A DNA stretch of 64,000 nt from Akebia trifoliata (GCA_017979445.1 CM030717.1:13688086-13752085); one strand, 5' to 3'. Positions 20,965-31,612 are shown, numbered from the stretch's first letter. Notes: generated by a model from the sequence alone, not told the origin. Translations and numbers: made by a program.

Positions 20965-23035
20965 AAGTATAATCTGAGAAAACCCTCGGCGATATCTGAC
21001 TAAGCATAATCCGAGAAAACCCTCGGCGGTAACTGAGCATAGTTCCGAGAAAACCCTCGGCAGTATCTGAGCATAGTTCCGAGAAAACCCTCGGCGGTAT
21101 CTGAGCATAATTCCAAGAAAACCCTTGGCGGTATCTGAGCATAGTTCCGAGAAAACCCTCGGCGGCATCTGAGCATAATTCCAAGAAAACCCTTGGCGGT
21201 ATCTGAGCATAATTCCAAGAAAACCCTTGGCGGTATCTGAGCATAATTCCAAGAAAACCCTTGGCGGCATCTGAGCATAGTTCCGAGAAAACCCTCGGCG
21301 GCATCTGAGCATAATTCCAAGAAAACCCTTGGCGGTATCTGAGCATAATTCCAAGAAAACCCTTGGCGGCATCTGAGCATAGTTCCGAGAAAACCCTCGG
21401 CGGTATCTGAGCATAATTCCAAGAAAACCCTTGGCGGCATCTGAGCATAGTTCCGAGAAAACCCTCGGCGGCATCTGAGCATAATTCCAAGAAAACCCTT
21501 GGCGGCATCTGAGCATAATTCCAAGAAAACCCTTGGCGGCATCTGAGCATAATTCCAAGAAAATCCTTGGCGGTATCTGAGCATAATTCCAAGAAAACCC
21601 TTGGCGGCATCTGAGCATAGTTCCGAGAAAACCCTCGGCGGTATCTGAGCATAATTCCAAGAAAACCCTTGGCGGTATCTGAGCATAATTCCGAGAAAGC
21701 CCTCGGCGGCATCTGAGCATAATTCCAAGAAAACCCTTGGCGGCATCTGAGCATAATTCCAAGAAAACCCTTGGCGGCATCTGAGCATAGTTCCGAGAAA
21801 ACCCTCGGCGGCATCTGAGCATAATTCCAAGAAAACCCTTGGCGGTATCTGAGCATAATTCCAAGAAAACCCTTGGCGGTATCTGAGCATAATTCCAAGA
21901 AAACCCTTGGCGGCATCTGAGCATAGTTCCGAGAAAACCCTCGGCGGTATCTGAGCATAATTCCAAGAAAACCCTTGGCGGTATCTGAGCATAATTCCGA
22001 GAAAGCCCTCGGCGGCATCTGAGCATAATTCCAAGAAAACCCTTGGCGGCATCTGAGCATAATTCCAAGAAAACCCTTGGCGGCATCTGAGCATAGTTCC
22101 GAGAAAACCCTCGGCGGCATCTGAGCATAATTCCAAGAAAACCCTTGGCGGTATCTGAGCATAATTCCGAGAAAGCCCTCGGCGGCATCTGAGCATAATT
22201 CCAAGAAAACCCTTGGCGGCATCTGAGCATAATTCCAAGAAAACCCTTGGCGGCATCTGAGCATAGTTCCGAGAAAACCCTCGGCGGCATCTGAGCATAA
22301 TTCCAAGAAAACCCTTGGCGGTATCTGAGCATAATTCCGAGAAAGCCCTCGGCGGCATCTGAGCATAATTCCAAGAAAACCCTTGGCGGCATCTGAGCAT
22401 AATTCCAAGAAAACCCTTGGCGGCATCTGAGCATAGTTCCGAGAAAACCCTCGGCGGCATCTGAGCATAATTCCAAGAAAACCCTTGGCGGTATCTGAGC
22501 ATAATTCCAAGAAAACCCTTGGCGGTATCTGAGCATAATTCCAAGAAAACCCTTGGCGGCATCTGAGCATAGTTCCGAGAAAACCCTCGGCGGTATCTGA
22601 GCATAATTCCAAGAAAACCCTTGGCGGTATCTGAGCATAATTCCGAGAAAGCCCTCGGCGGCATCTGAGCATAATTCCAAGAAAACCCTTGGCGGCATCT
22701 GAGCATAGTTCCGAGAAAACCCTCGGCGGCATCTGAGCATAATTCCAAGAAAACCCTTGGCGGTATCTGAGCATAATTCCGAGAAAGCCCTCGGCGGCAT
22801 CTGAGCATAATTCCAAGAAGACCCTTGGCGGCATCTGAGCATAATTCCAAGAAAACCCTTGGCGGTATCTGAGCATAATCCAAGATAACCCTTGGCGGTA
22901 TCTGAGTAAAATCCAAGATAACCCTTGGCGGAGACTGAGCAAAATCCAAGATAACCCTTGGCGGCATCTGAGCAAAATCCAAGTTAACCCTTGGCGGCAA
23001 CCGAGCAAAATCCAAGTTAACCCTTGGCGGCAACT
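20965..23035 (-). repeat. 34-bp tandem hairpin array, about 60 units, element C
   Basis: The unit is 34 bp (33 bp in outer copies). It holds a 5-bp hairpin in two main forms, CCAAG-AAAACC-CTTGG and CCGAG-AAAACC-CTCGG, where both arms change together. A rarer form with GAAAGCCC starts at 21,691, 21,997, 22,167, 22,337, 22,643 and 22,779; all gaps (306, 170, 170, 306, 136) are exact multiples of 34, showing block amplification. The unit has no stop codon in any minus-strand frame, so three overlapping frames of 627-740 codons stay open with a 34-residue period. I treat these as by-products, not genes. Outer units at both ends are most diverged. Confidence 0.95.
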
Positions 23036-23819
23036 AAGCAAAATTGGCACAGGAATGAAGGACTTTTGAGAAAGAATGAATGAATTTGGAGAAGACTGAT
23101 CAGAGTAAATTGAATAAATCTGGAAGATACTGAATTTGGAAGAGAAATGATCGAACCCAGGAATGATTGGCTCTAGGAATACCATATTAGTTGATCTCTG
23201 GACATAGTCAAATGTGAGATCCGAAGTGCTTTTGTTTGAACCTCAAGGATTTATCCAAAAGTTTTATGAATTTAAAACCTGAGTTTTTATTTCTTTTGAA
23301 CCTCAAGAGTTTTTTTTTTTTTTAAGAACTGTTATCAAGAAGGTAACCTTAAGTTTGAGGTTCTCATTATCTTTTAGAATTAACATTGCTCAAAAACAAA
23401 TCACCTCTAGTTTGACAATGAACATGGCCTTGAAAATAATTGAACACATCATGCAAAAAAAATGCCCCTAGTGTAAGGGGGGAAATTACATATCTAGAGG
23501 AAAAAGAAAAAATGTCCCTTGTATGAAGGTTTGAAATATTTGATTACCACAAGCGCAATAAAGATCTAACTTTTAATTAAAGATTTTGAGTCAGGCTCAA
23601 GAGAACAAAATATTTCCTTTTGAGACTCATCATAGAATTCACCATTCTCTCCATTGGTTCACTTGGGGAAGTAAGAATTTTCAGATCGATCGTAGACAAG
23701 ATACTTGTGACTTCTGAATCTATGCCTGGTTTAAGCTGAGTACTGAACTTGATTATTCGGATTTCTGATGTTTCAGCTCGAACTGCTCTCAGCTTGGGAT
23801 TTTCTTCTGTTTTTTTTTT
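23036..23819 (-). other. Element C, no feature seen
   Basis: AT-rich stretch between the arrays, with a T run at about 23,308. No coding motif on either strand. Confidence 0.4.
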
Positions 23820-24060
23820 TTTATTGCTCTAACTTTTGCATAGATCGCCTTTTCAGGTTTTCAATCTATCGAGCTTGCTCTAACTTTTGCCTAGATCGCC
23901 TTTTCAGGTTTTCAATCTAGCGAGCTTTTTCTTTTTTCTTGGCTCTGATTGTTGCCAAAGTTGTCCTTTCAGATTTTCAACTTTGCGAGCTTGCCTTAAT
24001 TTTTGCCTAAGTCGCCCTTTTCGGGTTTTCAACTTAGCAGGCTTCATCATTTTTTTTTTC
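23820..24060 (-). repeat. Constant-loop, variable-stem hairpin array, element C
   Basis: Four units. Stem pairs are ATAGAT (23,840-23,845) with ATCTAT (23,864-23,869); CTAGAT (23,891-23,896) with ATCTAG (23,915-23,920); CAAAGT (23,956-23,961) with ACTTTG (23,980-23,985); CTAAGT (24,007-24,012) with ACTTAG (24,032-24,037). The 18-19 nt loop stays close to CGCCTTTTCAGGTTTTCA throughout. Every stem is perfectly paired although the four stems differ. Unit spacing is 51, 65 and 51 bp. The element B counterpart is 14,815-15,015. Confidence 0.9.
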
Positions 24061-24540
24061 TTTTCATTTTCCTCTGACCTTCTAGAATTACTGTCTGATC
24101 ATGTTCTACTACCCTCCTTGACCTTTTCACACGGTACTTAGGAGGACTTTTATAGGTAGGCTTGGGACTGGGTATAAAATGAAAGGGATTTTGAGGCTCA
24201 AAAACCCCAAATGCCCCTTGTGTGGCATTTCATTTAAACTTTTTCTTGAATTTTCTTCCCCATTCTTTTTTCTTTTCAGATTTTTTTTTTCTTCATCTGG
24301 GAATCTATTTTTTTATTTTGGTGTGGTCGGGCCTGAAGTAACTTCTCAGGTTGCCTACGTACCCCAAATTTTTGGGATCAGACCAAAACGTAGTTCGGAT
24401 TTTTCCCTCCCCTAGGTTAGGTGATCAGGCTAAGAAATGAAAGGCACAATTTTTCTCTTTTTGAACAGGCTGCAAAGGGGTTAAGAAAGGTGATAAAGAA
24501 TTAGGTAATAGGAAAATTGATTCGGCCAAAAATGGCCTCC
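24061..24540 (-). other. Element C, downstream of the integrase remnant
   Basis: CT-rich on the plus strand, with 'ggttgcctacgtacccc', also seen reversed in element B near 14,425. The plus-strand frames at 23,887-24,415 are rich in Phe and Ser because of the pyrimidine runs and have no domain. Confidence 0.4.
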
Positions 24541-25215
24541 TTAAATGTAGTACCGTTTGATTTGGTCAAGGTTGGTTGGTTCTGGTAACTCGATTCCATC
24601 ATGATCTTGAAGCCTGACAGCTTTTCCTGGTAGTATCTCCTTGATGAGGTACGGACCTCCCCAATTTGGTTTGAACTTCCCTCTAGGGTCAAAGATAGGT
24701 GTCCGATTCTCTTTGAGTACTAAATCCCCGACCTGTAGGTGACGAACCTTGATCTTTTTATCAAATGCACGGGCAACTCTTCTTTGATAAGCTTGCACGT
24801 GATACAAAGCTCTCAGTCGTTTTTCTTCAATCAAATTCAATTCTTCATACCGCTGGCGAACCCAATCTGTTTCTGACAATTGGCTTTCCAACAAGACCCT
24901 CAGAGATGGAATTTCCATTTCAACTGGCAAGACTGCTTCCATGCCATACACTAAAGAGTAGGGAGTAGCTCCAGTAGAGGATCGAATTGAAGTTCGATAT
25001 GCCCATAGTGCAAATGGCAATTTTTCAGACCAATCTCGATGTGATTGTCATATTTTCCTGAAGATAGTCTTGAGACTCTTACTGACTGCTTCAACCGTTC
25101 CATTGATTTGAGAACAGTAGGGGGATGATTTGTGCTGTCGGATCTTCAACTTTAAACATAGAGTAATGATTTATGCTTTGAAGTACGACCCATTATCAGA
25201 GATTAGTTCAAAAGG
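24541..25215 (-). pseudogene. Integrase C-terminal half, element C
   Basis: The last 159 codons are open (24,541-25,020): LPFALWAYRTSIRSSTGATP, YSLVYGMEAVLPVE, then HLQVGDLVLKENRTP, GKFKPNWGGPYLIKEIL (the GPY/F module) and NLDQIKRYYI. Upstream on the same strand come MGVPFELISDNGSYFKA, a TAA, then HKSSPYCSQINGTVEAV and a TGA. These hold the second Asp (SDNG) and the Glu (NGTVEA) of the DDE triad. The zinc-binding N-terminus and first Asp are absent. Integrase joins the element DNA to the chromosome; this copy cannot. Confidence 0.9.
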
Positions 25216-26639
25216 TACTCCCATATCGACTGATAATATATGATTTGAAACTCAAGATGTAGTGAGGATAGCATTGATACATTTTTATAACATCTTCTTT
25301 GATTCCATTGATATAGACGAGTATCCATTCCATGTTGAACAACATCCAAGCTTGTACCTAGCATACCCTCATATGATCACACGAACAAGTCTTTTGAAAT
25401 TTCTGAGTCAATTCATTATCCCCTTGTGTTCCTCCAGAGATAAGATGGTTTCTATTTGAATCTCTTTAGGAATTTATTTATGTTCCGAGGTCAATGACCT
25501 TTGCTTTCTTGAACCCGACTCTTATCTTCTTGCTCAGGAGAAAAATCTATCCTTCAAGGCAGATTAGTAGTTAATTCGTTAATGCGCTCAAGGTATTCAA
25601 AAATTTCCTTTATCCGATCAATTTCAGATGGGGAAACAGACACCTCTATAGACTCGATGAACTAACTTGACTCAATAGGAAAGAGTATACTCAATATAAG
25701 GAAGACATGACCTTGCTGGAAAAAAGGACTCGAGCTAACCCAAATGACTCATGAAAACTCAAGACAAGTACCCACACGAGTTTGATTAGGACTGATGACT
25801 GAGATATTGCTTATAACCGATAGGATTGAAGCACTATGATCTTCAAAGAACAACTGGATGATGTTGAGAAATTTTGAGGTCATTTCTGACTGTTGATTTG
25901 ATATTGACGTTTACTCTAACTGACCGGATTTACAACCCTAGCTAGACGATAGACGATTGAGCTTAGATACAATGATAACCTTTAAACCTCTTTGAAGGTG
26001 AATTTAACCAATTTCAGTGTCACCCCCTTGATAACATTTTAAATGAACCTTGAGATTTTATTGACTTTTGTGCACCAATCCATTAAAAAATTCGTCCATT
26101 CAATGATTATTCAGAAGAAAAATAATTATGTTGCACTCTTGAAAAATATTGGAAAATAATGTTTTTATTTCACAAATCTGATTATTTTTTTACAACATTT
26201 TTTTGGTAGTTTTCCAAGGTCCATAAAAAATTTTCATGCAAAAATAGATCTTTTGCAAATTATTTTTCCTTCTTTTTCTTTTCTTTTGAAAAACATTTTC
26301 TTTTGAAAAATATTTTTTCTTTGAAAAATAGTTTTTTATTTGGAAAGTATCTTCTCTTGGAAAACGTTTTTTCTTAGAAAATATTTTTTTAGAGAATAAC
26401 ACTTTTTTGGAAAACACTTCTTTTGAAAAATATTTTTTCTGGAAAATACTTTCCCTTTGTAAACTATTTTTCTTCTTTGAAAATTTGATTTCTATTTCGA
26501 TTTAAATGGCCCGGTCCATCAGGATTGTTGGATCGAGTTGGGCTGGATCATTTGCAAGAGATGGATTTTTTATTGGGTCGGTGCACCCATTTTGATTTTC
26601 AAAAATAATATTTTTTATCCTTGAGGACAATCATACACT
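25216..26639 (-). other. Element C, non-coding middle
   Basis: No pol or gag motif is found upstream of the integrase remnant, where RT and RNase H should be. At 26,220-26,470 a low-complexity repeat of about 20-25 bp based on 'ttttgaaaaatatttttt' yields a Lys-rich frame on the minus strand that I reject as a gene. Confidence 0.5.
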
Positions 26640-27560
26640 CTGATCTCATCATTCACATACATCCATTTCATCATTCACATGCATTCTGATCTCATCATTC
26701 ACATACATTCATATCAATCACAAAGTCTCATAAGATTCCATTCAATGAACAACCCGAGAACACCCACGATAAGTTCGAGTCGTGACCTACTAGGAAGGTT
26801 TCTAGACTCTAAGCTTACTACGTGCAATGCATTTTTATCTAGCCACCCTTGCCCAAGCACACCTATATACCTTTCGATACGTGGTGACTTGGTTTGATAT
26901 ACCGTGTAGGTGATAATCTAAAACCTCAATTCACTTCTCTGAAGTCAAAAATAGCCAATTTGATCTCCAGTTGAGAGGTGGCGCACAATGTTGAGCAAGG
27001 GCCCACTTAAATACCTCTCGTCTAGAATAGACGTAGTCTATCCCCCTCGTACAGTAGGGTACAGCGGGGCAAGATCTTGCTTAGACACCGGTTTTGACCA
27101 AGAAGTGCAATTGATATACTTAGATTACCTTTTATACCTACGGGTACGAGTCAAGAGTTGTAGCTTTCATAAATGGTTTGGCATCCCACGAGGGGACCGA
27201 CCACGTACTAGTACTACGTTGGCAATCGGGACATGTGACTGTGTGGCTTACAATAGGTCAAAGGCTCAGGTCGCTCCAGCCTGGGTGCATCAATATATCT
27301 CTCAGAATCACCTGATCAGACGGTATTGATACCCCCAGTTTGATATACCCTAAGGTACGTGACTGGAGTTGTGAGTTTCATGAATGACGTCGCATCTCCG
27401 AAGAGACCGGGCCACGCACTAGTGCCACGTTGGCTAAATGGGACGTGTAAGTGAGTAAAACAGTAAACGTGCTTGTGGTGTGTGCAAAACAGGGTGGGGT
27501 GTGCCCGGGGCCTTTTTTAGATAAATGGGCCTATGGGCCAAATCAGATCACCGAAACATG
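26640..27560 (-). repeat. Element C leader block shared with element B, with internal duplication
   Basis: Reversed counterpart of 12,090-12,960. It contains the conserved module with 'gaggtggcgcacaatg' at 26,955-27,120. A unit with 'gttgtagctttcat', 'ggcatcccacga', 'gaccacgtactagt' and 'cgttggcaatcgggaca' at about 27,150-27,240 recurs in altered form at 27,355-27,450. The frame at 26,988-27,329 (plus) has no domain and lies in the repeat. Confidence 0.7.
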
Positions 27561-29746
27561 GATATTATAAAATATATAATCATACAACATAAATATCCAA
27601 AGCATCAAGATCATGATTAAGGCATGCACATCATGGAGATACATCAATCAAATCATGGCATATTAGATAACCAATCAATCAGAGTAGTGCAACATAGAAC
27701 GGAAGTGATCACACAAATAATCAATCATTGAGATAGGCACAAGAAATTCTATTTTTTTTTTTAAGGACATGCATGACAAATCTTTGGAAAACATTGGCTA
27801 ACTTGAATAACTCATAAGGTTTCAAATTTTACTAAAGGTCATTAAACCAACGTGGTCATCTTCTTTGATAATCCAATACCATATCCTTTTTGATTTGATG
27901 GAGAAAAAAAATTTGAATTTTGAGAAATTTTTATTTTTATTTTTATAGTTTAGATCCAAGGCTTTGAAAATGCATGGCGAAAGAATCCCAAATTAACCAT
28001 CAACCTTAAAAATAAAAATAAAATAAAAACTTATCGAAAAACTTCTTTTTTTTTTTAAATAATTTTGTTTGCCGCAAGTATGTGGCATTAGATCATGCAC
28101 TTAGATGCCCCGTGGTGAAGTCTAAGACCTTTAGCAAGATTTGAGATCTTACTAAATTTGTGAGGAAAATAATTCCCAAATTTTATTTTCCGGCGGCACA
28201 CACCAATCACGTTGCTCTCCTTTTATATTTTTTTTACTATATGGTTGCCAACACACACAACACCTGTGCACCATACTCACAACAAATTTTTTTTGATATG
28301 TGTTGTTGCCAGCACACACACTACTCATGCACCATATATACAACAAAAAATAATCCTTTCTTTTTTTATATGTGTGGCTAACACCAACATTGATTCAACT
28401 CCAGTCACTTTTTTCTCTTTGTTTATATGTGCTGCTAACAGCAACTTGTCGTGTGGGAACACGCAACATCATTCTCTATTACCTTGAAGGGTTGGGGATG
28501 ACGAAAGGTCAGTCGTTCGTCAAGATCAAGGCCGTCACGCCTTCATCCCACCATTATGAACTCTCAATATTATTCATCACGCATCATGAAACTAAAAGTT
28601 ATGAGGAACTACCCATGAACATTAGAATCCACAACTGAACACAGCCCATCTCTCTGTGTGCTTCATGTTCTTGGAAACACGAACCAACACAACCTAATCA
28701 AGTTGGCTAAACAGATCGGATAGCTGCAAATCCGTTCAATTCTACGTCTCCAACACACCAAGACATTAATACAAACTGGTTCCCACCATTAAAGCTTCGC
28801 TAGATGACAAAGATGACACAGGAGCGCTCATGGAACTTATTCCATTTTCATTCACCTCTATTGCCGATTACAAAATGACCCATGTTTGATCGAAACACAA
28901 TGGAGTTCTTGGTGCAAATCCGAAACCCACAAATCAGATTTTCGCAAAGAAATCGGCGCGAATCAAAAGGGTTTTTTTTTTTCGATTGATATCGTTCACT
29001 CAAAATAAAAAAAAACAATTGGATTTAGGGGTGGAAATCGATCGGCTGACTGGCTGATTTCGATCGGCCTCTGCTAGTAACACTGAAACAACGTTTTTAA
29101 GAAGATGCTGTGGGGTTTTTTAAAAAAAAAAAAATCAAAATCGATTTTTTTACTTACACACCAGCCCAACGCTGCTATTGACAGAAACTTAAAAAGACTA
29201 TTTTTTTTTTAAACTCGATTTTTTTTATTACATATTAGCCCAATGTTGCTGTAGACAGAACTATTAATTTTTTTTTTTTAAACCACAAACAGAAAATGGG
29301 AGATATTCAAAGGATTGGCTTTTATTTCAACTCTCCCAGCCCATTATTATTGCTAATATAACCTAAAAAAATTAAAAAATTAAAAATAAAAATAAAATGT
29401 CAACGAATACATTGCTTACAAAAAAAAACTTTATTTAAAAAAATTGAAAACAAAGAAGAAAAAAACAAAACAAACCTACGTGATTCCTTAATCATCACTC
29501 CGTCCTCAATTAACCTTCTTGATCATTCTAAATAACCCTCGATTGAGCCATAATAATAAAATAAAACGAACATGCAATGACAGAATACTCAGGATCCAAA
29601 CACATGATCAAACATTGAACAATAGGATGATAAAAAAAACTAAAAAAATGAGTGAACAAATAACTAGATAAACTAACAGTTAAAAAAAACTAGATCGCTT
29701 TAGCAATGCTCCCATACTTGGGGTTTTTCAAGTTTGATCCTCAATG
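27561..29746 (-). other. Element C 5' leader: non-coding, repeats
   Basis: The part next to the 5' LTR. It holds the array at 28,205-28,460, a two-copy repeat of about 95 bp at 29,110-29,280 ('cagcccaacgctgctatt' and 'tagcccaatgttgctgta'), and A/T runs. The plus-strand frames at 28,160-28,638 come from the repeat or lack motifs. A stretch near 28,790-28,980 looks less repetitive and might be captured genic sequence, but I cannot identify it. Confidence 0.45.
28205..28460 (-). repeat. Array of about 60-75 bp with small hairpins, element C leader
   Basis: Four degenerate units with phrases near 'ttatatgtg' and 'aacaccaac'. Each carries a 4-bp hairpin in the same place: GTTG-C-CAAC (28,244-28,252), a TGTTG/CAGCA pair, GTGT-GGCTA-ACAC and GCTG-CTAA-CAGC. 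As in the other arrays, stems differ yet remain paired. Confidence 0.6.
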
Positions 29747-29764
29747 TCCCCAGTGGAGTCGCCA
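29747..29764 (-). promoter_or_regulatory. Primer binding site of element C
   Basis: On the minus strand TGGCGACTCCACTGGGGA, identical to that of element B, one base from the LTR end at 29,766. Confidence 0.9.
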
Positions 29765-29765
29765 C

Positions 29766-31528
29766 TGAAAGCGCCCTCGATCCGCGGGGTGCGCGGATCC
29801 GCTTTTGACCCTTGAGGTTTGGGAGTCGCCACCTAGTTTAGGTCTAGGAACCATAAATGACTCTACAATGGATAAAAAAAAAAACTAATCTACATAGAAA
29901 TCTGAATCCGGGGATCATGTTACGGGGTTGGAAGGTGTTAGGCACCAACCCCGCCCGGCCAATGCCGGTCTCTACTTATCCCAAATAGATCTACATCGCT
30001 AATGATAAACTAGATTCAAAAAAATAATAAAAATTTACCTTTGATCTGCAAAGGTGCTATTCCCTCAGATCTGAAAATGAACAGTTCCTTGCACCGTACT
30101 CCTTGCTTCGTTTTGTCTCCGGATCTGATTCCTGATCTCCGAGGCAAGGTGTCTCTTACTTGGATCTGGATGCTTTGAATTTGTGGTGGATTTTTGGGGT
30201 GTTTTTGAGAGGTTTTTGGGTGTTTTTTAGGCTAAAATCGGAGTAGGGGTGTTAGGGAAGGAGTTGGGGCTCCAAAATTAGGATTTTGGGGAGGTTATGG
30301 AGGCTTCTTCACCTACTTTTTCTAGGGTTTTTTCTTTGATACGAAAATGGGGTGTGGAGGCTCTTATTTATAAAGTTTTTTAGAAGCATTAGGGTTTGAT
30401 TAGGGTTTCTTTTAGGGTTTCAATTAGGGTTTTGACTTAGTCTTTAGGGTTTTAGGGTTTTGACTTTAGTCTTATGAGATTGACTTGATTAGTTTTAGAT
30501 TAGGGTTTGGATTTAGGGTTTTGACCTTAGTCTTATGAGATTGACTTGATTAGGGTTTTGATTTAGGGTTTTGACCTTAGTCTTATGAGATTGACTCGAT
30601 TAGTTTAGATTAGGGTTTTGACTTTAGTCTTAATTGATTGACTTTTAATATCTTGACTTTAGTCTTGCTTAATTGACTTTAATTTTGACTTCAGTCTCAC
30701 TTGATTGACTTTAATACCTTAACTTCAGTCTTGCTTGATTTACTTTTAATTTTTGGAGAACCTCCCTCTAAAATATCTTTAATTCTTTGGACCCCCAAAT
30801 GGAGGGGTCCTTAAAGAAATATCCCACGAACCCTCAACAATTTTACCTGAGGGTCCAATTAATCGATTTTTGAGGTTCAAAGTTTTGAATTAATTTCATT
30901 AATGTTTCACTTTAAATATTTAATGTTTTATTTATTAATTTCGAATTTTTTAATTATGAGAATTGTGAAATTACCGTTTTGCCCCCGGAGAGGACTTTTC
31001 ACGTTTCAAGTCGGTTTTTAATGTTCTAGGATGTTTTAGAATCGGTTTTTCGTAAGGAATTCAATGAGAATGTTAGTTTGTGTCATTTATGAAAATTTTT
31101 ATGTGAAATTATTGTGAATTTTATGAGGGGCATTTTCGTAATTTTGTCAAATTCTGTTAAAATTGGTGAAATGATTTATTTGGTTCCGATTTGTTATTTT
31201 ATGTGTTCGAGAGAGTTTTCCTAAGCGTAACGTAGGCTCTAGGGTTGTTTTGAGGTTAGGGGTATTTTGGTAATTTAATCATTTTTAGTGATTTTTATCG
31301 TGAAGCTTCTTTTTGGTTTGCAAGATGATGATTTCTAGGTTTCTGGAGTCACATTTTCCTAGCGTAGCGTGGTTTCTAAGTTTTGTCAGTTTGAGATACC
31401 TCATCCGGATTTCTGAAACATATCTGGTAACAAAATAAAGCATTGGAATAGACATCCATCATTGGGAACCTTTGCGATCGGGTTGACGACTTGATTAATC
31501 AGGCGGATGCAAAAATGGGGTGTCTACA
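29766..31528 (-). repeat. Element C 5' LTR
   Basis: 1,763 bp. Compared with the other LTR I count one substitution (GTGGTGG here, GTGGTAG there, near 30,188), one extra T near 30,213 and one 12-bp insertion near 30,407. The TG and CA ends are intact. Confidence 0.95.
30365..30372 (-). promoter_or_regulatory. TATA box, element C 5' LTR
   Basis: TATAAATA on the minus strand. This copy would drive transcription of the element. Confidence 0.6.
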
Positions 31529-31533
31529 CCTAA
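31529..31533. repeat. Target site duplication of element C, right copy
   Basis: CCTAA, identical to 18,403-18,407. Confidence 0.95.
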
Positions 31534-31612
31534 CACCTTCCAACCCCGTAATATGATCCTCGGACTTGGTATGCTTTAAGTAGATTAGTCGTTTTTATCC
31601 ATTTAGAGTCGG
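31529..31612 (+). repeat. Element B 3' LTR, right part, truncated
   Basis: It continues with 'acaccttccaaccccgtaat', 'cggacttggtatgctttaag' and 'tttagagtcgg', matching 9,410-9,490 of the 5' LTR, then diverges. About the last 120 bp of the LTR are missing. Confidence 0.8.

Larger units (their letters stand above)
18408..31528 (-). mobile_element. Element C: young, complete but non-autonomous Tat-type LTR element
   Basis: Two LTRs (18,408-20,157 and 29,766-31,528) that differ by one substitution, one 1-bp indel and one 12-bp indel; PBS at 29,747-29,764; polypurine tract at 20,158; and a perfect CCTAA duplication. It has integrated recently, in reverse, into the 3' LTR of its older relative B. 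The 9.6-kb interior holds only a damaged integrase half; the rest is leader blocks and tandem hairpin arrays. It must have been copied by proteins from another element, as known for large retrotransposon derivatives. Confidence 0.95.
7934..31612 (+). mobile_element. Element B: old non-autonomous Tat-type LTR element, split by element C
   Basis: A 5' LTR (7,934-9,588), PBS (9,590), a non-coding internal region to 16,905, a polypurine tract and a 3' LTR (16,920-18,407 continuing at 31,529-31,612) define a plus-strand element. It carries no recognisable gag, protease, RT or integrase except one weak RT-like frame. The LTRs have diverged at many positions, so it is old. The 3' LTR lacks about its last 120 bp, so the right-hand target duplication cannot be tested; the left flank is AGGTG. 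Confidence 0.85.

Noticed and set aside
20959..23185. Three minus-strand open frames of 627, 677 and 740 codons as real repeat proteins
   Set aside because: All three frames are open only because the 34-bp unit has no stop in any frame; they share the same 34-residue cycle and lie in the 3' untranslated region of a retroelement.
24541..25020. Active integrase in element C
   Set aside because: Two in-frame stops lie just upstream and the N-terminal zinc-binding part and first Asp are absent.
26190..26417. Lys-rich frame as a nuclear protein
   Set aside because: Low-complexity AT repeat without any domain.
28160..28638. Plus-strand frames as host genes
   Set aside because: They overlap a tandem repeat or lack any motif, and they lie antisense within the leader of element C.
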